The notes beneath the pieces are model-generated. The model was not told the origin of the DNA. It saw only the letters and a program-made list of their open reading frames with translations, and did not search any database. Below, piece by piece: positions 1 to 9,941 of a DNA stretch of 64,000 nucleotides (positions are counted from its first letter, which is position 1; every line of letters starts with the position of its first letter). A program made the translations under genes and the position numbers. This DNA is from Streptomyces tropicalis (lineage in GTDB: Bacteria > Actinomycetota > Actinomycetes > Streptomycetales > Streptomycetaceae): assembly GCF_029269835.1 (NCBI RefSeq), contig NZ_JARJBB010000022.1, positions 23,482 through 87,481 on the forward strand. The letters are read 5' to 3'.

Positions 1-77
1 TCGCCGACCGCTGGGGCGTCGACCTGCTGCCGCGCGGCAAGACGACCTGGTTTGAGATGCGGGTCGCCGACCGCTGA
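1..77 (+). CDS. C-terminal end of an RsbW-like ATP-binding (anti-sigma type) protein, partial
   Basis: Only the last 24 codons are inside the window, read in the frame that starts at base 3 and stops with TGA at 75-77. The tail reads ADRWGVDLLPRGKTTWFEMR, ending VADR. This resembles the end of the many small Streptomyces HATPase_c proteins related to RsbW/SpoIIAB, where a WG..(x)..GKT.WFE pattern is usual. Those proteins bind ATP and control sigma factors or their antagonists. The catalytic part lies off the window, so the assignment rests on the tail alone. Confidence 0.55.
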   Translation, partial: ADRWGVDLLPRGKTTWFEMRVADR

Positions 78-176
78 CCCGCCCGGCCCGGATGCCGCGA
101 ACCGCCTCCCGATGACCGACGCCCACGCGACGGCCATACGTGTGAATCGCCCGTTTTCTTACCTTGCGCCCCTTAA

Positions 177-971
177 ATGGTGCGGGTGACCACGACCGAC
201 CGCCGCGGCGTGCTGCGGGCCGGAGCCGGGCTCGTCGCCGGGGGCGCGCTCGCCGCCGGATGCTCCTCCACCGGCCCCCGGCCCGACGCTCCGTCAGCCG
301 GCGACTCAGCCCCCGCGCGCCCCGCCTCCCACCCGCCCCTCGCCGCGCCCGCCCCGCGCGCCTTCCCGCAGCAGCCCGAGCAGATCACCCACGGCCCCCG
401 CGGCGCGTCCCGCGTCGCACTCACCTTCCACGGCCAGGGCGACCCCGCGCTCGCCCGCACGCTGCTCACCGAGGCCGAGAGGCACGGTGCCCGCGTCACC
501 GTGCTCGCCGTCGGCACCTGGCTCGACGCGCACCCGGAGATGGCCCGCCGCATCCTCGACGGCGGCCACGACCTCGGCAACCACACCCAGCGCCATGTCT
601 CCATCAACACCATGTCCGAGGCCGACGCCCGCGCGGAGATCGCCGGCTGCGCGGACCGCCTGCGGCGGATCACCGGCTCCATCGGGACCTGGTTCCGGCC
701 CTCGCGCGCCCCGACGGCGTCCCCGCTGGTCGCCCGTCTGGCCCGCACCGCCGGCTACCCGCACGTGCTGTCGTACGACGTCGACTCCCTCGACTACACC
801 CGGCCCGGCGCCGCCGCGATCACCCGCAAGGTCCTCGCCGAGGCCCGCGGCGGATCCGTGGTCAGCCTGCACTTCGGCTACCCGGACACCGCCGCCGCCC
901 TCCCCGGCCTCCTCACCGAACTCGACCGCCGCGGCCTCCACGCGGTCACCACCACGGAGCTGCTGAGCTGA
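177..971 (+). CDS. Polysaccharide deacetylase (NodB) family lipoprotein with an altered metal motif
   Basis: The product is 264 aa. The N-terminus has a twin-arginine pattern (DRRGVLRAG) followed by a lipobox, AAGC, near residue 29, so it is probably a Tat-exported lipoprotein. The rest is a NodB-type fold. Motif 2 is visible as HTQRH, and an R-P segment (WFRPSR) stands where motif 3 belongs. Motif 1, normally TFDDGP, reads TFHGQGD, so the two aspartates that hold the catalytic base are absent. Deacetylase activity is therefore doubtful although the fold is clear. No Shine-Dalgarno lies before ATG 177; the message may be leaderless. The stop overlaps the ATG of the next gene by one base, so the two are translationally coupled. 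Confidence 0.8.
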   Translation: MVRVTTTDRRGVLRAGAGLVAGGALAAGCSSTGPRPDAPSAGDSAPARPASHPPLAAPAPRAFPQQPEQITHGPRGASRVALTFHGQGDPALARTLLTEAERHGARVTVLAVGTWLDAHPEMARRILDGGHDLGNHTQRHVSINTMSEADARAEIAGCADRLRRITGSIGTWFRPSRAPTASPLVARLARTAGYPHVLSYDVDSLDYTRPGAAAITRKVLAEARGGSVVSLHFGYPDTAAALPGLLTELDRRGLHAVTTTELLS

Positions 972-2149
972 TGCACCCCACCACCATCGCCCGTGTCCTG
1001 ATCGCCGGCGCCGCCTGCCTCGCGCTGTCCTCGCTGGCCGCCTGCACCGGAGACCACGCCGACGAAGCCCTCGGCAGCAAGGCCCCGGTCCGGCCCCAGC
1101 CGCGGCGGCAGGCCGTCGACACCCTGCCCGGCATGCCGCCCGTCCTCGACCCGTCCGACGTCTACTCCGCCGACCGCCCCGGACAACTCTCCCCGGTGGT
1201 CAAGGACTTCCCCTCCCGGGTCTACGTCCCCAACACCATCTCCAACACCGTCACCGTCATCGACCCGGCGACGTACAAGATCATCGAGACCATCCCGGTC
1301 GGCCGCCAGCCCCAGCACGTCGTGCCCTCCTGGGATCTGAAGACCCTGTGGGTCAACAACGACCTCGGCAACAGCCTCACCCCCATCGACCCGAGGACCG
1401 GCAGGGCCGGGAAGCCGGTCGACGTGCACGACCCGTACAACCTGTACTTCACGCCCGACGGCAAGTACGCCGTCGTCATGGCCTCCGCGGACCGCCGGCT
1501 CGTGTTCCGGGACGCGCACAGCATGAAGGTCGTCAAGTCCGTCCCGGTCGACTGCTACGGCGTCAACCACGCCGACTTCTCCACGGACGGCCGCTACTTC
1601 ATCGTCTCCTGCGAGTTCAGCGGCGAGCTGCTCAAGGTCGACACCGCGCAGATGAAGGTCGTCGGACAGCAGAAGCTGCCCTACCACGGCGCCATGCCGC
1701 AGGACGTGAAGATGTCCCCCGACGGCAAGCGGTTCTACATCGCCGACATGGTGGCCGACGGGATGTGGATCGTGGACGGCGCCACCTTCGGCAAGCCCGT
1801 GTTCCTGCCCACCGGCAAGGGCGCCCACGGGCTCTACGTCAGCCGGGACTCGCGCGTGATGTACGTCTCCAACCGCGGCGAGGGCACCATCTCCCTCTTC
1901 GACTTCGCCCACGACAAGCTCGTCGGCAAGTGGCACCTGCCCGGCGGCGGGAGCCCCGACATGGGCGGCGTCTCCGCCGACGGCAAGGTCCTGTGGCTGT
2001 CGGGGCGCTACAACTCCGAGGTGTACGCCATCGACACCCGCACCGGTCGCGAACTGGCCCGCATCAAGGTCGGCAGGGGCCCCCACGGACTCGCCGTCTA
2101 CCCCCAGCCGGGCCGGTACTCCCTCGGGCACACCGGCATCTTCCGCTGA
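971..2149 (+). CDS. YVTN/YncE-like beta-propeller lipoprotein
   Basis: The product is 392 aa. It starts with a lipoprotein signal ending in SSLAAC (Cys about residue 24), so it should be anchored on the outer face of the membrane. The mature part is made of repeated propeller blades of the YVTN class: VYVPNTISNTVTVID, TPDGKYAVVM, SPDGKRFYIADM, YVSNRGEGTISLFD and others. Such proteins resemble YncE and the haem-d1 propeller but have no known reaction; they are usually taken as binding scaffolds. The ATG overlaps the stop of the deacetylase-like gene, so both lipoproteins are likely made together and may work on the same cell-wall or surface substrate. That last point is inference. Confidence 0.8.
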   Translation: MHPTTIARVLIAGAACLALSSLAACTGDHADEALGSKAPVRPQPRRQAVDTLPGMPPVLDPSDVYSADRPGQLSPVVKDFPSRVYVPNTISNTVTVIDPATYKIIETIPVGRQPQHVVPSWDLKTLWVNNDLGNSLTPIDPRTGRAGKPVDVHDPYNLYFTPDGKYAVVMASADRRLVFRDAHSMKVVKSVPVDCYGVNHADFSTDGRYFIVSCEFSGELLKVDTAQMKVVGQQKLPYHGAMPQDVKMSPDGKRFYIADMVADGMWIVDGATFGKPVFLPTGKGAHGLYVSRDSRVMYVSNRGEGTISLFDFAHDKLVGKWHLPGGGSPDMGGVSADGKVLWLSGRYNSEVYAIDTRTGRELARIKVGRGPHGLAVYPQPGRYSLGHTGIFR

Positions 2150-2274
2150 CCCCGGGGGACGCGGCGGGCGCCCCGTCCGGTGGTCGCCGTCCGCCCGTCC
2201 CGACCGTGCCGTTAATCTGACCTGCGTCAGTACGACAGCAAGACAGAACATACGCGACACAAAGGGGCGGACCC

Positions 2275-2487
2275 GTGGCGGACATCGAGGCAGCACGCAA
2301 GGAGTTCCAGCGGATCGACGCGGACGGTGACGGATTCATCACCGCCGCCGAGTTCAAGTCCGCCCTCGCCCAGGGCGGCGACTGGAACGTCACCGACACG
2401 GTGGCGGAGGCGATCATCAGGACCCGCGACCTCAACGGCGACCAGGTCCTGTCGTTCGACGAGTTCTGGGCCTACCTGAACAAGTGA
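2275..2487 (+). CDS. Small EF-hand calcium-binding protein
   Basis: The product is 70 aa, starting at GTG behind AAGGGGCGG. Two EF-hand loops are visible. Loop 1 is DADGDGFITAAE and loop 2 is DLNGDQVLSFDE; both keep Asp or Asn at positions 1, 3 and 5 and Glu at position 12, so both should bind calcium. There is no signal peptide, so it acts in the cytoplasm as a small calmodulin-like sensor or buffer. Streptomyces carry several such proteins (the Cab family). It stands alone, with a strong palindrome right after its stop. The partner protein cannot be told from the sequence. Confidence 0.9.
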   Translation: MADIEAARKEFQRIDADGDGFITAAEFKSALAQGGDWNVTDTVAEAIIRTRDLNGDQVLSFDEFWAYLNK

Positions 2488-2498
2488 GTCCCGCGCCC

Positions 2499-2532
2499 AG
2501 GGGCGCCCGGCGGCCGGCCGCCGGGCGCCCCT
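2499..2532. terminator. 34-bp perfect palindrome after the EF-hand gene (terminator-like)
   Basis: Bases 2499-2515 and 2516-2532 are exact reverse complements (AGGGGCGCCCGGCGGCC and its complement). Twelve bases after the EF-hand stop it would fold into a very stable GC hairpin. No T run follows, as is common for Streptomyces terminators. It probably isolates the EF-hand gene from the oxidoreductase gene at 2673. Confidence 0.65.
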
Positions 2533-2672
2533 GCGCCGTACCGGGCCCGCATCGCCGCCCGCCCGGGGGCCACCCGTTCGCCGCACCGGCGGAATAGCGC
2601 GGCGCCGGACGGGGTTGGGGCCGCTGCAACGCTGTGCACCCAGGACACCCACCCCGGAAGGGCGAGGCCACC

Positions 2673-3335
2673 ATGAAGATCGGCATCATCGGCGCGGGCA
2701 ACATCGGCGGCAACCTGACACGGCGGCTCACCGCCCTCGGCCACGACGTGCGCGTCGCCAACTCCCGCGGCCCCGAGACCCTGGACGCCCTGGCGAAGGA
2801 GACCGGGGCCACCGCGGTCCGGGCCGGCGAGGCCGCCCGCGGCGCCGAGGTCGTCGTCGTCACCGTCCCGCTGAAGGCGGTCCCGGACCTGCCGGCCGGA
2901 CTCCTCGACGGGGCCGCCGCGGACGCGGCCGTGATCGACACCGGCAACTACTACCCGCAGGAGCGCGACGGGCGCATCGCCGCCATCGAGGACGACGGGC
3001 TCACCGAGAGCCGCTGGACCGAGGGCCACCTCGGCCACCCCGTCGTCAAGGCCTTCAACGGCACCTACGCCCAGGACATCCTGGAGCGGCCGCGCCCCGC
3101 CGGCGACCCCGGGCGCATGGCGCTGCCGGTGGCCGGCGACGACGCGGCCGCGAAGGCGAAGGTCCGGGCGCTGATCGACGAGCTCGGCTTCGACACGGTG
3201 GACTCCGGCGGCATCGACGACTCCTGGCGCCAGCAGCCGGGCACCCCGGTCTACGGCCTGCGCGCCGGCACGGCCGAGGTCACCCGGGCGCTCGCGGAGG
3301 CCGCCCCGGAACGCCCGGTCGACTTCCGCGGCTGA
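2673..3335 (+). CDS. F420/NADP-dependent oxidoreductase-like protein (NADPH-dependent reductase)
   Basis: The product is 220 aa. The ATG at 2673 follows GGAAGGGCGAGG; an upstream in-frame ATG at 2634 has no such site. The N-terminus is a dinucleotide fold, MKIGIIGAGNIGGNLTRRL, and the order of elements fits the NADP oxidoreductase, coenzyme F420-dependent family (F420_oxidored): GIIGAGNIG, then VANSRGPETL, VVVTVPLKAV, VIDTGNYYP and VKAFNGTY. The enzyme would pass hydride between NAD(P)H and an unknown acceptor; many members with this short form act on other substrates than F420. Its TGA abuts the stop of the muramidase gene on the other strand. Confidence 0.75.
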   Translation: MKIGIIGAGNIGGNLTRRLTALGHDVRVANSRGPETLDALAKETGATAVRAGEAARGAEVVVVTVPLKAVPDLPAGLLDGAAADAAVIDTGNYYPQERDGRIAAIEDDGLTESRWTEGHLGHPVVKAFNGTYAQDILERPRPAGDPGRMALPVAGDDAAAKAKVRALIDELGFDTVDSGGIDDSWRQQPGTPVYGLRAGTAEVTRALAEAAPERPVDFRG

Positions 3336-3893
3336 TCAGGAGCCCTGCGCCCAGCTCTGCAGGGCCGCCTTGGTGGAGAAGTTCGCCACGTTGGTGTCCT
3401 GCGGCTCGTCGGTGTACTGGTGGAAGCGCCAGCTCGCCTCGATGCGCGGATGACCGGCGGACACGTAGTCCGCGATCCACAGGCCGTCGCCGGCGTAGGA
3501 CGTCGTGTCGATACCCAGCCAGAAGCTGCGGTTGCAGTACAGCACCACCCGGTTGTGCGGCCGCAGCTGCTTCACCTTCCGGAGGAAGCTGTCCTTCTCC
3601 GCGTTGGAGGCGTGGGTGCCGTCGCCGGTGGTCTCCCAGTCGACGGCGAGGATGTCGCCCGCCTGCTCGGGGGCGTGCGCCACGAAGTAGTCGGCCTGGG
3701 CGGTGATGTCGCCGGGCCAGAGGAAGTGGTAGAAGCCCACGACCAGGCCGGCGTCCCGGCCGCGCTTGGTCTGGGCGGTGAGCTTGGAGTTGACGTACGA
3801 ACGGCCCTCCGTCGCCTTGATGAAGACGAAGGAGAGGCCGTCCGTGCCGTACGAGGAGGACTGGAAGGCACTGACGTCGATGCCGCGCAGCAT
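3336..3893 (-). CDS. Glycoside hydrolase family 25 muramidase (lysozyme-like), without visible signal peptide
   Basis: The product is 185 aa. ATG 3893 is preceded by AAGGGAG at good spacing; a further upstream in-frame ATG (3953) lacks one. GH25 features are clear: RGIDVSAFQ at the start, FVFIKATEG, GFYHFLWPG, AVDWETTGDG (the acidic pair of the active site) and WRFHQYTDE near the end. GH25 enzymes cut the MurNAc-GlcNAc bond of peptidoglycan. Unlike secreted cell-wall lysozymes it has no signal sequence or wall-binding repeat, so export would need lysis, a holin-like route or another secretion system. It lies downstream of the PI-PLC gene, 91 bp away on the same strand. Confidence 0.8.
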   Translation of the reverse strand: MLRGIDVSAFQSSSYGTDGLSFVFIKATEGRSYVNSKLTAQTKRGRDAGLVVGFYHFLWPGDITAQADYFVAHAPEQAGDILAVDWETTGDGTHASNAEKDSFLRKVKQLRPHNRVVLYCNRSFWLGIDTTSYAGDGLWIADYVSAGHPRIEASWRFHQYTDEPQDTNVANFSTKAALQSWAQGS

Positions 3894-3984
3894 GGGAACT
3901 CCCTTGAGGTGCCGTGGGGGAGGAGTCGTTGTCTGAAGTTCTGCCCCACACACTTACGGGCGATCCCTGCCGCCTGTTCGCACG

Positions 3985-5019
3985 TCAGTCCCGTGCGGTG
4001 ACCGATCCGAGGACGGACGCCGGCTTCGCGGACCAGTCCGACGTGATGAGGCTCGCATGGTGTCCGGCGAGCAGCGACAGGCGCGCGGCCACCTCGGCGT
4101 CGGTCGGATGCGTCGAGGAGATCGCCGGGGCGACGCCGGCCGCGTCGGTAGCGATCAGGATGTAGTGGTTCGCCGAGTAGAACGACGTGTCGTAGCCGTT
4201 GTCCAGGTAGGTGGCCGCGTCCCCGTCGAAGAAGACGAACCAGGGGCGGATGGAGGCGTCGTAGCGGGTGGTGCGCGGGTCGCCCGCCGCGGCCCCCAGC
4301 ACCGCGGGGAAGGCCTGTGCCTCGGCGATGCGCCCGGCGGCGTACAGGCCGCGCAGGTGGTCGCCGTACTCCTGGTCGGTCCAGTAGTGGTCGAAGGGGT
4401 TGGCCTGCTCCACGGTGCCCGGGATCAGCTCGAACACGACCCTGCCGCGCAGCGCGTCCCGGGACGGCCAGGCGTCGGCCCGGGCGGCGGCGTCCGCCGA
4501 GGCGTAGGTGCCGCCCAGGAGGTCGGAGGGCGTGTAGACCATGCTGCCCAGCTTCTGCCGGACCAGGGTGTCGAACGCGGCCGGGCCGAGGCCGATGGTC
4601 TGGTTGAAGCCGTTCTTCATCTCCACCTTGAAGACGATCGGCCGGTGGTCGGGATGGAGCCGGTGCCAGGCGGCGATGTCGTCCAGGCAGCCGCCGAGGT
4701 CCTGGTTGCGGGCCTTGCCGTACAGCTCCTCCGGCGTCTTCGCCGCCGCGCAGTTGTTGTCGTCGCCGAACGGGTTGCTGTGGCTGACCCGCCACCGCCT
4801 GGTCAGCGGGTCGGTGTAGACGTCGATCTCCAGCAGCGAGGCGCCGGAGTCCAGCGCCTGTGCGAAATAGGGGTACTTGGCCTTGTCGTACGCGTTGTGC
4901 GTACCGATGGCCGTCGTCCCGGCGAACGTCGGCGACGCCGCCCGCGCGGCGCCCGGCAGCACCGCCACCACCAGAGCCGCACCCAGCAGCACCGCCGACC
5001 GTCTGATCCCACGCATCAT
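3985..5019 (-). CDS. Secreted phosphatidylinositol-specific phospholipase C-like protein
   Basis: The product is 344 aa from ATG 5019, which has GGGGA seven bases upstream; a GTG at 5025 is also in frame. A Sec signal peptide is visible (RRSAVLLGAALVVAVLPG, cut near ARAA). The body fits the PI-PLC/GDPD-like TIM barrel of the calcium-dependent PI-PLC family: GTHNAYD (first catalytic His), LLEIDVYTD, WRVSHSNP (second His), then PIVFKVEMKN and later ISSTHPTDAE. It would cleave phosphoinositide-type phosphodiesters outside the cell. No wall anchor is seen. It precedes the muramidase gene, and both products act on cell-envelope substrates. Confidence 0.8.
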   Translation of the reverse strand: MMRGIRRSAVLLGAALVVAVLPGAARAASPTFAGTTAIGTHNAYDKAKYPYFAQALDSGASLLEIDVYTDPLTRRWRVSHSNPFGDDNNCAAAKTPEELYGKARNQDLGGCLDDIAAWHRLHPDHRPIVFKVEMKNGFNQTIGLGPAAFDTLVRQKLGSMVYTPSDLLGGTYASADAAARADAWPSRDALRGRVVFELIPGTVEQANPFDHYWTDQEYGDHLRGLYAAGRIAEAQAFPAVLGAAAGDPRTTRYDASIRPWFVFFDGDAATYLDNGYDTSFYSANHYILIATDAAGVAPAISSTHPTDAEVAARLSLLAGHHASLITSDWSAKPASVLGSVTARD

Positions 5020-5431
5020 CCGCACGTCCCCACTCCCCTGCTCCGCGGCCGAGTCGGCGGAAGACTAGGGGGGCGGGATCGCCGGGGGGTAGACGGGATT
5101 CGGTCGCGCGAAGGGCGGGGCACCGCCGGACGGCTCCTGCCGTTCGCAACGCAGCAGCCGAGCCCGGCACGGAGCAGTGCGGCCGTGGGCCCTGGTCCCC
5201 GCGCAGGGGCGCAGGCGGCGCACGGCACGACCGCCCGCCGTCAACGCGGGGGGATCATGCGAAATGCGCTGGTTGCCCAGGGCTCCTCGTCCGCAACGGG
5301 AAGTCGAAACAGCCTCCAGGGTGTCGGTCACGGACACCCCGGGCCGTCATTCCTGCACAAGGGGGCCAGCGGTGACGGTCGGCCTCCCGTACACACCGGG
5401 CGGTGCGGGAGGGCGACCACCGCGTGGACGA

Positions 5432-5451
5432 GAGGCCCCGACCGGGGCCTC
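5432..5451 (-). terminator. Hairpin downstream of sdaA; rest of the 5026-5468 gap shows no gene
   Basis: GAGGCCCC (5432-5439) and GGGGCCTC (5444-5451) form an 8-bp stem with a four-base loop, 18 bp past the sdaA stop on the minus strand. It is the likely end of the gcvT-gcvH-glyA-sdaA transcript. The remaining 5026-5431 stretch should hold the promoter of the PI-PLC gene. I see no coding region with a ribosome-binding site and no clear hexamer pair there. Confidence 0.5.
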
Positions 5452-5468
5452 CGGGCCGGAAGACCGGC

Positions 5469-6836
5469 TCAGCACTCGATGATGTTCACCGCCAGCCCGC
5501 CCCGGGCCGTCTCCTTGTACTTCACCGACATGTCGGCGCCGGTGTCCTTCATGGTCTTGATGACCTTGTCGAGGGAGACCTTGTGGGAGCCGTCGCCGCG
5601 GAGGGCCATGCGGGCGGCGGTGACGGCCTTGACCGCGGCCATGCCGTTGCGCTCGATGCAGGGGATCTGGACCAGGCCGCCGACCGGGTCGCAGGTCAGG
5701 CCCAGGTTGTGCTCCATGCCGATCTCCGCGGCGTTCTCCACCTGCTCGGGCGTGCCGCCCATGACCTCGGCGAGGGCGCCCGCCGCCATCGAGCAGGCCG
5801 AGCCGACCTCGCCCTGGCAGCCGACCTCGGCGCCGGAGATGGAGGCGTTCTCCTTGAACAGCATGCCGATCGCGCCCGCGGCGAGCAGGAAGCGGACCAC
5901 GCCCTCCTCGTCGGCACCGGGGACGAAGTTGATGTAGTAGTGCAGGACCGCCGGGATGATGCCCGCCGCGCCGTTGGTGGGGGCGGTGACGACCCGGCCG
6001 CCGGCCGCGTTCTCCTCGTTCACGGCCATCGCGTACAGGGTGATCCACTCCATCGAGCGGGCCAGCGCGTCGCCCTCGGCGCGCAGCTGACGCGCGGTGA
6101 CGGCCGCACGGCGGCGCACCCGCAGCCCGCCGGGCAGGATGCCCTCGCGGGTCATGCCGCGCCGCACGCACCCCTGCATCACCCGCCAGATCTCCAGCAG
6201 GCCCTCGTGTATCTCCTCCTCGGAGCGCCAGGCCCGCTCGTTCTCCAGCATCAGCGAGGAGATCGACAGGCCCGTCTCCCGGGTGAGGCGGAGCAGCTCG
6301 TCGCCGGTGCGGAAGGGGTACTTCAGCACGGTGTCGTCGAGCTTGATGCGGTCCGCGCCCACCGCATCCTCGTCGACGACGAAGCCGCCGCCGACCGAGT
6401 AGTACGTCTTGGTGAGCAGCTCGGCGCCGGAGGCGTCGTAGGCCCACAGGGTCATGCCGTTGGCATGGTAGGGGAGGGTCTCGCGGCGGTGCAGGACCAT
6501 GTCCTGGTCGAAGTCGAAGGCGATCTCGTGCTCGCCGAGCAGGCTGAGCCGGCCGGAGGCCTTGATGGCCTCCACGCGCTCGTCGGCCCGCTCCACGTCG
6601 ACCGTGCGCGGCGAGTCGCCCTCCAGGCCGAGCAGCACCGCCTTGGGGGTGCCGTGGCCGTGGCCGGTGGCGCCGAGGGAGCCGTACAGCTCCGCGCGGA
6701 CCGACGCGGCCGGTTCCAGCAGGCCCTCGTTGCGCAGGCGGCGGACGAACATGCGCGCCGCACGCATCGGGCCGACCGTGTGGGAGCTGGACGGGCCGAT
6801 GCCGATCGAGAACAGGTCGAAGACCGAGATGGCCAC
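5469..6836 (-). CDS. sdaA: L-serine dehydratase (deaminase), iron-sulfur type
   Basis: The product is 455 aa from GTG 6836, with GGAGGAG five bases upstream. It converts L-serine to pyruvate and ammonia in the cytoplasm using a 4Fe-4S cluster rather than PLP. The single-chain form is complete: an N-terminal beta domain (FSIGIGPSSSHTVGPMRAA) and a C-terminal alpha domain with the cluster cysteines in GCQGEVGS, LTCDPVGG and PCIERNG. It is the last gene of the glycine/serine operon. Degrading serine fits with GlyA and the glycine cleavage genes upstream, so carbon from glycine can flow to pyruvate. Transcription should follow the glycine riboswitch in front of gcvT, with a possible internal promoter in the 134-bp gap before this gene. 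Confidence 0.95.
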   Translation of the reverse strand: MAISVFDLFSIGIGPSSSHTVGPMRAARMFVRRLRNEGLLEPAASVRAELYGSLGATGHGHGTPKAVLLGLEGDSPRTVDVERADERVEAIKASGRLSLLGEHEIAFDFDQDMVLHRRETLPYHANGMTLWAYDASGAELLTKTYYSVGGGFVVDEDAVGADRIKLDDTVLKYPFRTGDELLRLTRETGLSISSLMLENERAWRSEEEIHEGLLEIWRVMQGCVRRGMTREGILPGGLRVRRRAAVTARQLRAEGDALARSMEWITLYAMAVNEENAAGGRVVTAPTNGAAGIIPAVLHYYINFVPGADEEGVVRFLLAAGAIGMLFKENASISGAEVGCQGEVGSACSMAAGALAEVMGGTPEQVENAAEIGMEHNLGLTCDPVGGLVQIPCIERNGMAAVKAVTAARMALRGDGSHKVSLDKVIKTMKDTGADMSVKYKETARGGLAVNIIEC

Positions 6837-6970
6837 GGTGACTCCTCCATACGGATGGTGCTCAAAAGCTGGTGCTCGGGTGGTGCGGGTCGGGCGGGGC
6901 GCGGTGCGCCCCGGGGCGGGAACCGCGCCACCGGACGACTCCAGTGTGCGCGGTGCCCGCCCCTCGGCGG

Positions 6971-8233
<1,263 letters not shown>

Positions 8234-8248
8234 CTGCGGGTGCGCTCC

Positions 8249-8626
8249 TCAGCCGGTGGTGTGGGCGTCGTACTCGGCGGCGGAGAGCAGGTCCGCCGGC
8301 TCGCCCGCGAGGCGCACCTTGAACAGCCAGCCGCCCTCGAAGGGGGCCGAGTTCACCAGCGACGGGTCGTCCACCACGTCCTGGTTGGCCTCGACGACCT
8401 CACCGCTGACCGGGGAGTACAGGTCGGACACCGACTTGGTCGACTCCAGCTCGCCGCAGGTCTCGCCCGCGGTCACCGTGGAGCCGGCCTCGGGGAGCTG
8501 GGCGTAGACGACGTCGCCGAGCGCGTTCGCCGCGAACTCGGTGATGCCGACCGTGGCGACGCCGTCCTCGACGGGCGACAGCCACTCGTGCTCCTTGCTG
8601 TAACGCAGCTGCTGGGGGTTGCTCAT
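8249..8626 (-). CDS. gcvH: Glycine cleavage system H protein (lipoyl carrier)
   Basis: The product is 125 aa. It shuttles the aminomethyl group between P, T and L proteins on a lipoyl-lysine. The lipoylation site is the lysine of ELESTKSVSDLYSP, about residue 64. YSKEHEWLSP at the start and GWLFKVRLA near the end match the family, and the length is normal. It lies between gcvT and glyA in the operon. The large P protein gene (gcvP) is not in this window and must be elsewhere. Confidence 0.95.
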   Translation of the reverse strand: MSNPQQLRYSKEHEWLSPVEDGVATVGITEFAANALGDVVYAQLPEAGSTVTAGETCGELESTKSVSDLYSPVSGEVVEANQDVVDDPSLVNSAPFEGGWLFKVRLAGEPADLLSAAEYDAHTTG

Positions 8627-8762
8627 GGCCTGATTCTCCTGTACGCGGGGGAGTGGTGCTGAAGGGGGGACCGCCGGGTCCGCCGGACGGGCGGGCGGCG
8701 TGTGCAGAGGGTCACGCCCTGTGGGCGGAACGCGACCGGCGCCTGCTGGTGGCGCCCAGGGT

Positions 8763-9881
8763 CTACTTCTGGCGCTTGTAGAAGGGCAGCGCCACGACCT
8801 CGTACGGCTCGTGGCTGCCCCGGATGTCCACGCCCACGCCGGCCGTGCCCGGCGCCGCGTGCGCGGCGTCCACGTAGGCCATGGCGATCGGCCGGCCCAG
8901 CGTGGGGGAGGGAGCGCCGGAGGTGACCTCGCCGACCACCGCGCCGCCCGCGACGACCGGGTACCCGGAGCGGGGGACCCGGCGGCCCTCGGCGACCAGG
9001 CCGACCAGGACGCGCGGCGGCGTCGACGCGGCGCGCTCGGCGGCCGCCTCCAGCGCCTCGCGCCCGACGAAGTCGCCCTCCTTCTCGAACTTCACGACCC
9101 GGCCGAGCCCCGCGTCGAACGGCGTCAGTGAGGTCGACAGCTCGTGCCCGTACAGCGGCATGCCCGCCTCCAGGCGCAGGGTGTCGCGGCAGGACAGCCC
9201 GCACGGCACCAGACCGACGCCCGCGCCCGCCTCGGTCAGCGCCTGCCACAGGGCCACGGCGTGCTCCGGCTTCACGAACAGCTCGAAGCCGTCCTCGCCG
9301 GTGTAGCCGGTGCGGGCGATCAGCGCCGGCACACCCGCCACGGTGCCCGGCAGGCCCGCGTAGTACTTCAGGCCGTCCAGGTCGGCGTCCGTGAGCGCCT
9401 TCAGGATGCCGGGGGACTCCGGGCCCTGCACGGCGATCAGCGCGTAGGCGTCGCGGTCGTCGCGGACCCCGGCGTCGAAACCGGCCGCGCGCTCGGTGAG
9501 CGCGTCCAGCACCACCTGGGCGTTGGAGGCGTTGGCGACCACCATGTACTCGGTCTCGGCGAGCCGGTAGACGATGAGGTCGTCCAGGATGCCGCCGTCC
9601 GCCCGGCAGATCATGGTGTAGCGGGCGCGGCCCACGCCGACGGACGCGATGTTGCCGACCAGGGCGTGGTTCAGCAGCTGCGCGGCCTGCGGGCCGGTGA
9701 CGGTGATCTCGCCCATGTGCGAGAGGTCGAAGAGGCCGGCCCGGGTCCGCACCGCGAGGTGCTCGTCGCGCTCGGAGCCGTAGCGCAGCGGCATGTCCCA
9801 GCCGGCGAAGTCGGTCATCGTCGCGCCGAGCGAACGGTGCACGGCGTCGAGCGCGGTGCGGCGGAGTTCGGTACTGCTCAT
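8763..9881 (-). CDS. gcvT: Glycine cleavage system T protein (aminomethyltransferase)
   Basis: The product is 372 aa from ATG 9881, with GGGAG about 11 bases upstream. The frame stays open far upstream, but that stretch is the riboswitch. It takes the aminomethyl group from H protein and makes 5,10-methylene-tetrahydrofolate and ammonia. Family marks are FAGWDMPLRYGSERDEH, FDLSHMGEI, GYTGEDGFELF, PCGLSCRDTLRLEAG and YGHEL. It is the first gene of the operon, directly behind a tandem glycine riboswitch. Confidence 0.95.
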   Translation of the reverse strand: MSSTELRRTALDAVHRSLGATMTDFAGWDMPLRYGSERDEHLAVRTRAGLFDLSHMGEITVTGPQAAQLLNHALVGNIASVGVGRARYTMICRADGGILDDLIVYRLAETEYMVVANASNAQVVLDALTERAAGFDAGVRDDRDAYALIAVQGPESPGILKALTDADLDGLKYYAGLPGTVAGVPALIARTGYTGEDGFELFVKPEHAVALWQALTEAGAGVGLVPCGLSCRDTLRLEAGMPLYGHELSTSLTPFDAGLGRVVKFEKEGDFVGREALEAAAERAASTPPRVLVGLVAEGRRVPRSGYPVVAGGAVVGEVTSGAPSPTLGRPIAMAYVDAAHAAPGTAGVGVDIRGSHEPYEVVALPFYKRQK

Positions 9882-9941
9882 CGGTCGGTCGTCTCCCAGG
9901 CTGGCGATGGGCACCCCCGCGCGAGCGGAACCGGGCGTGGG

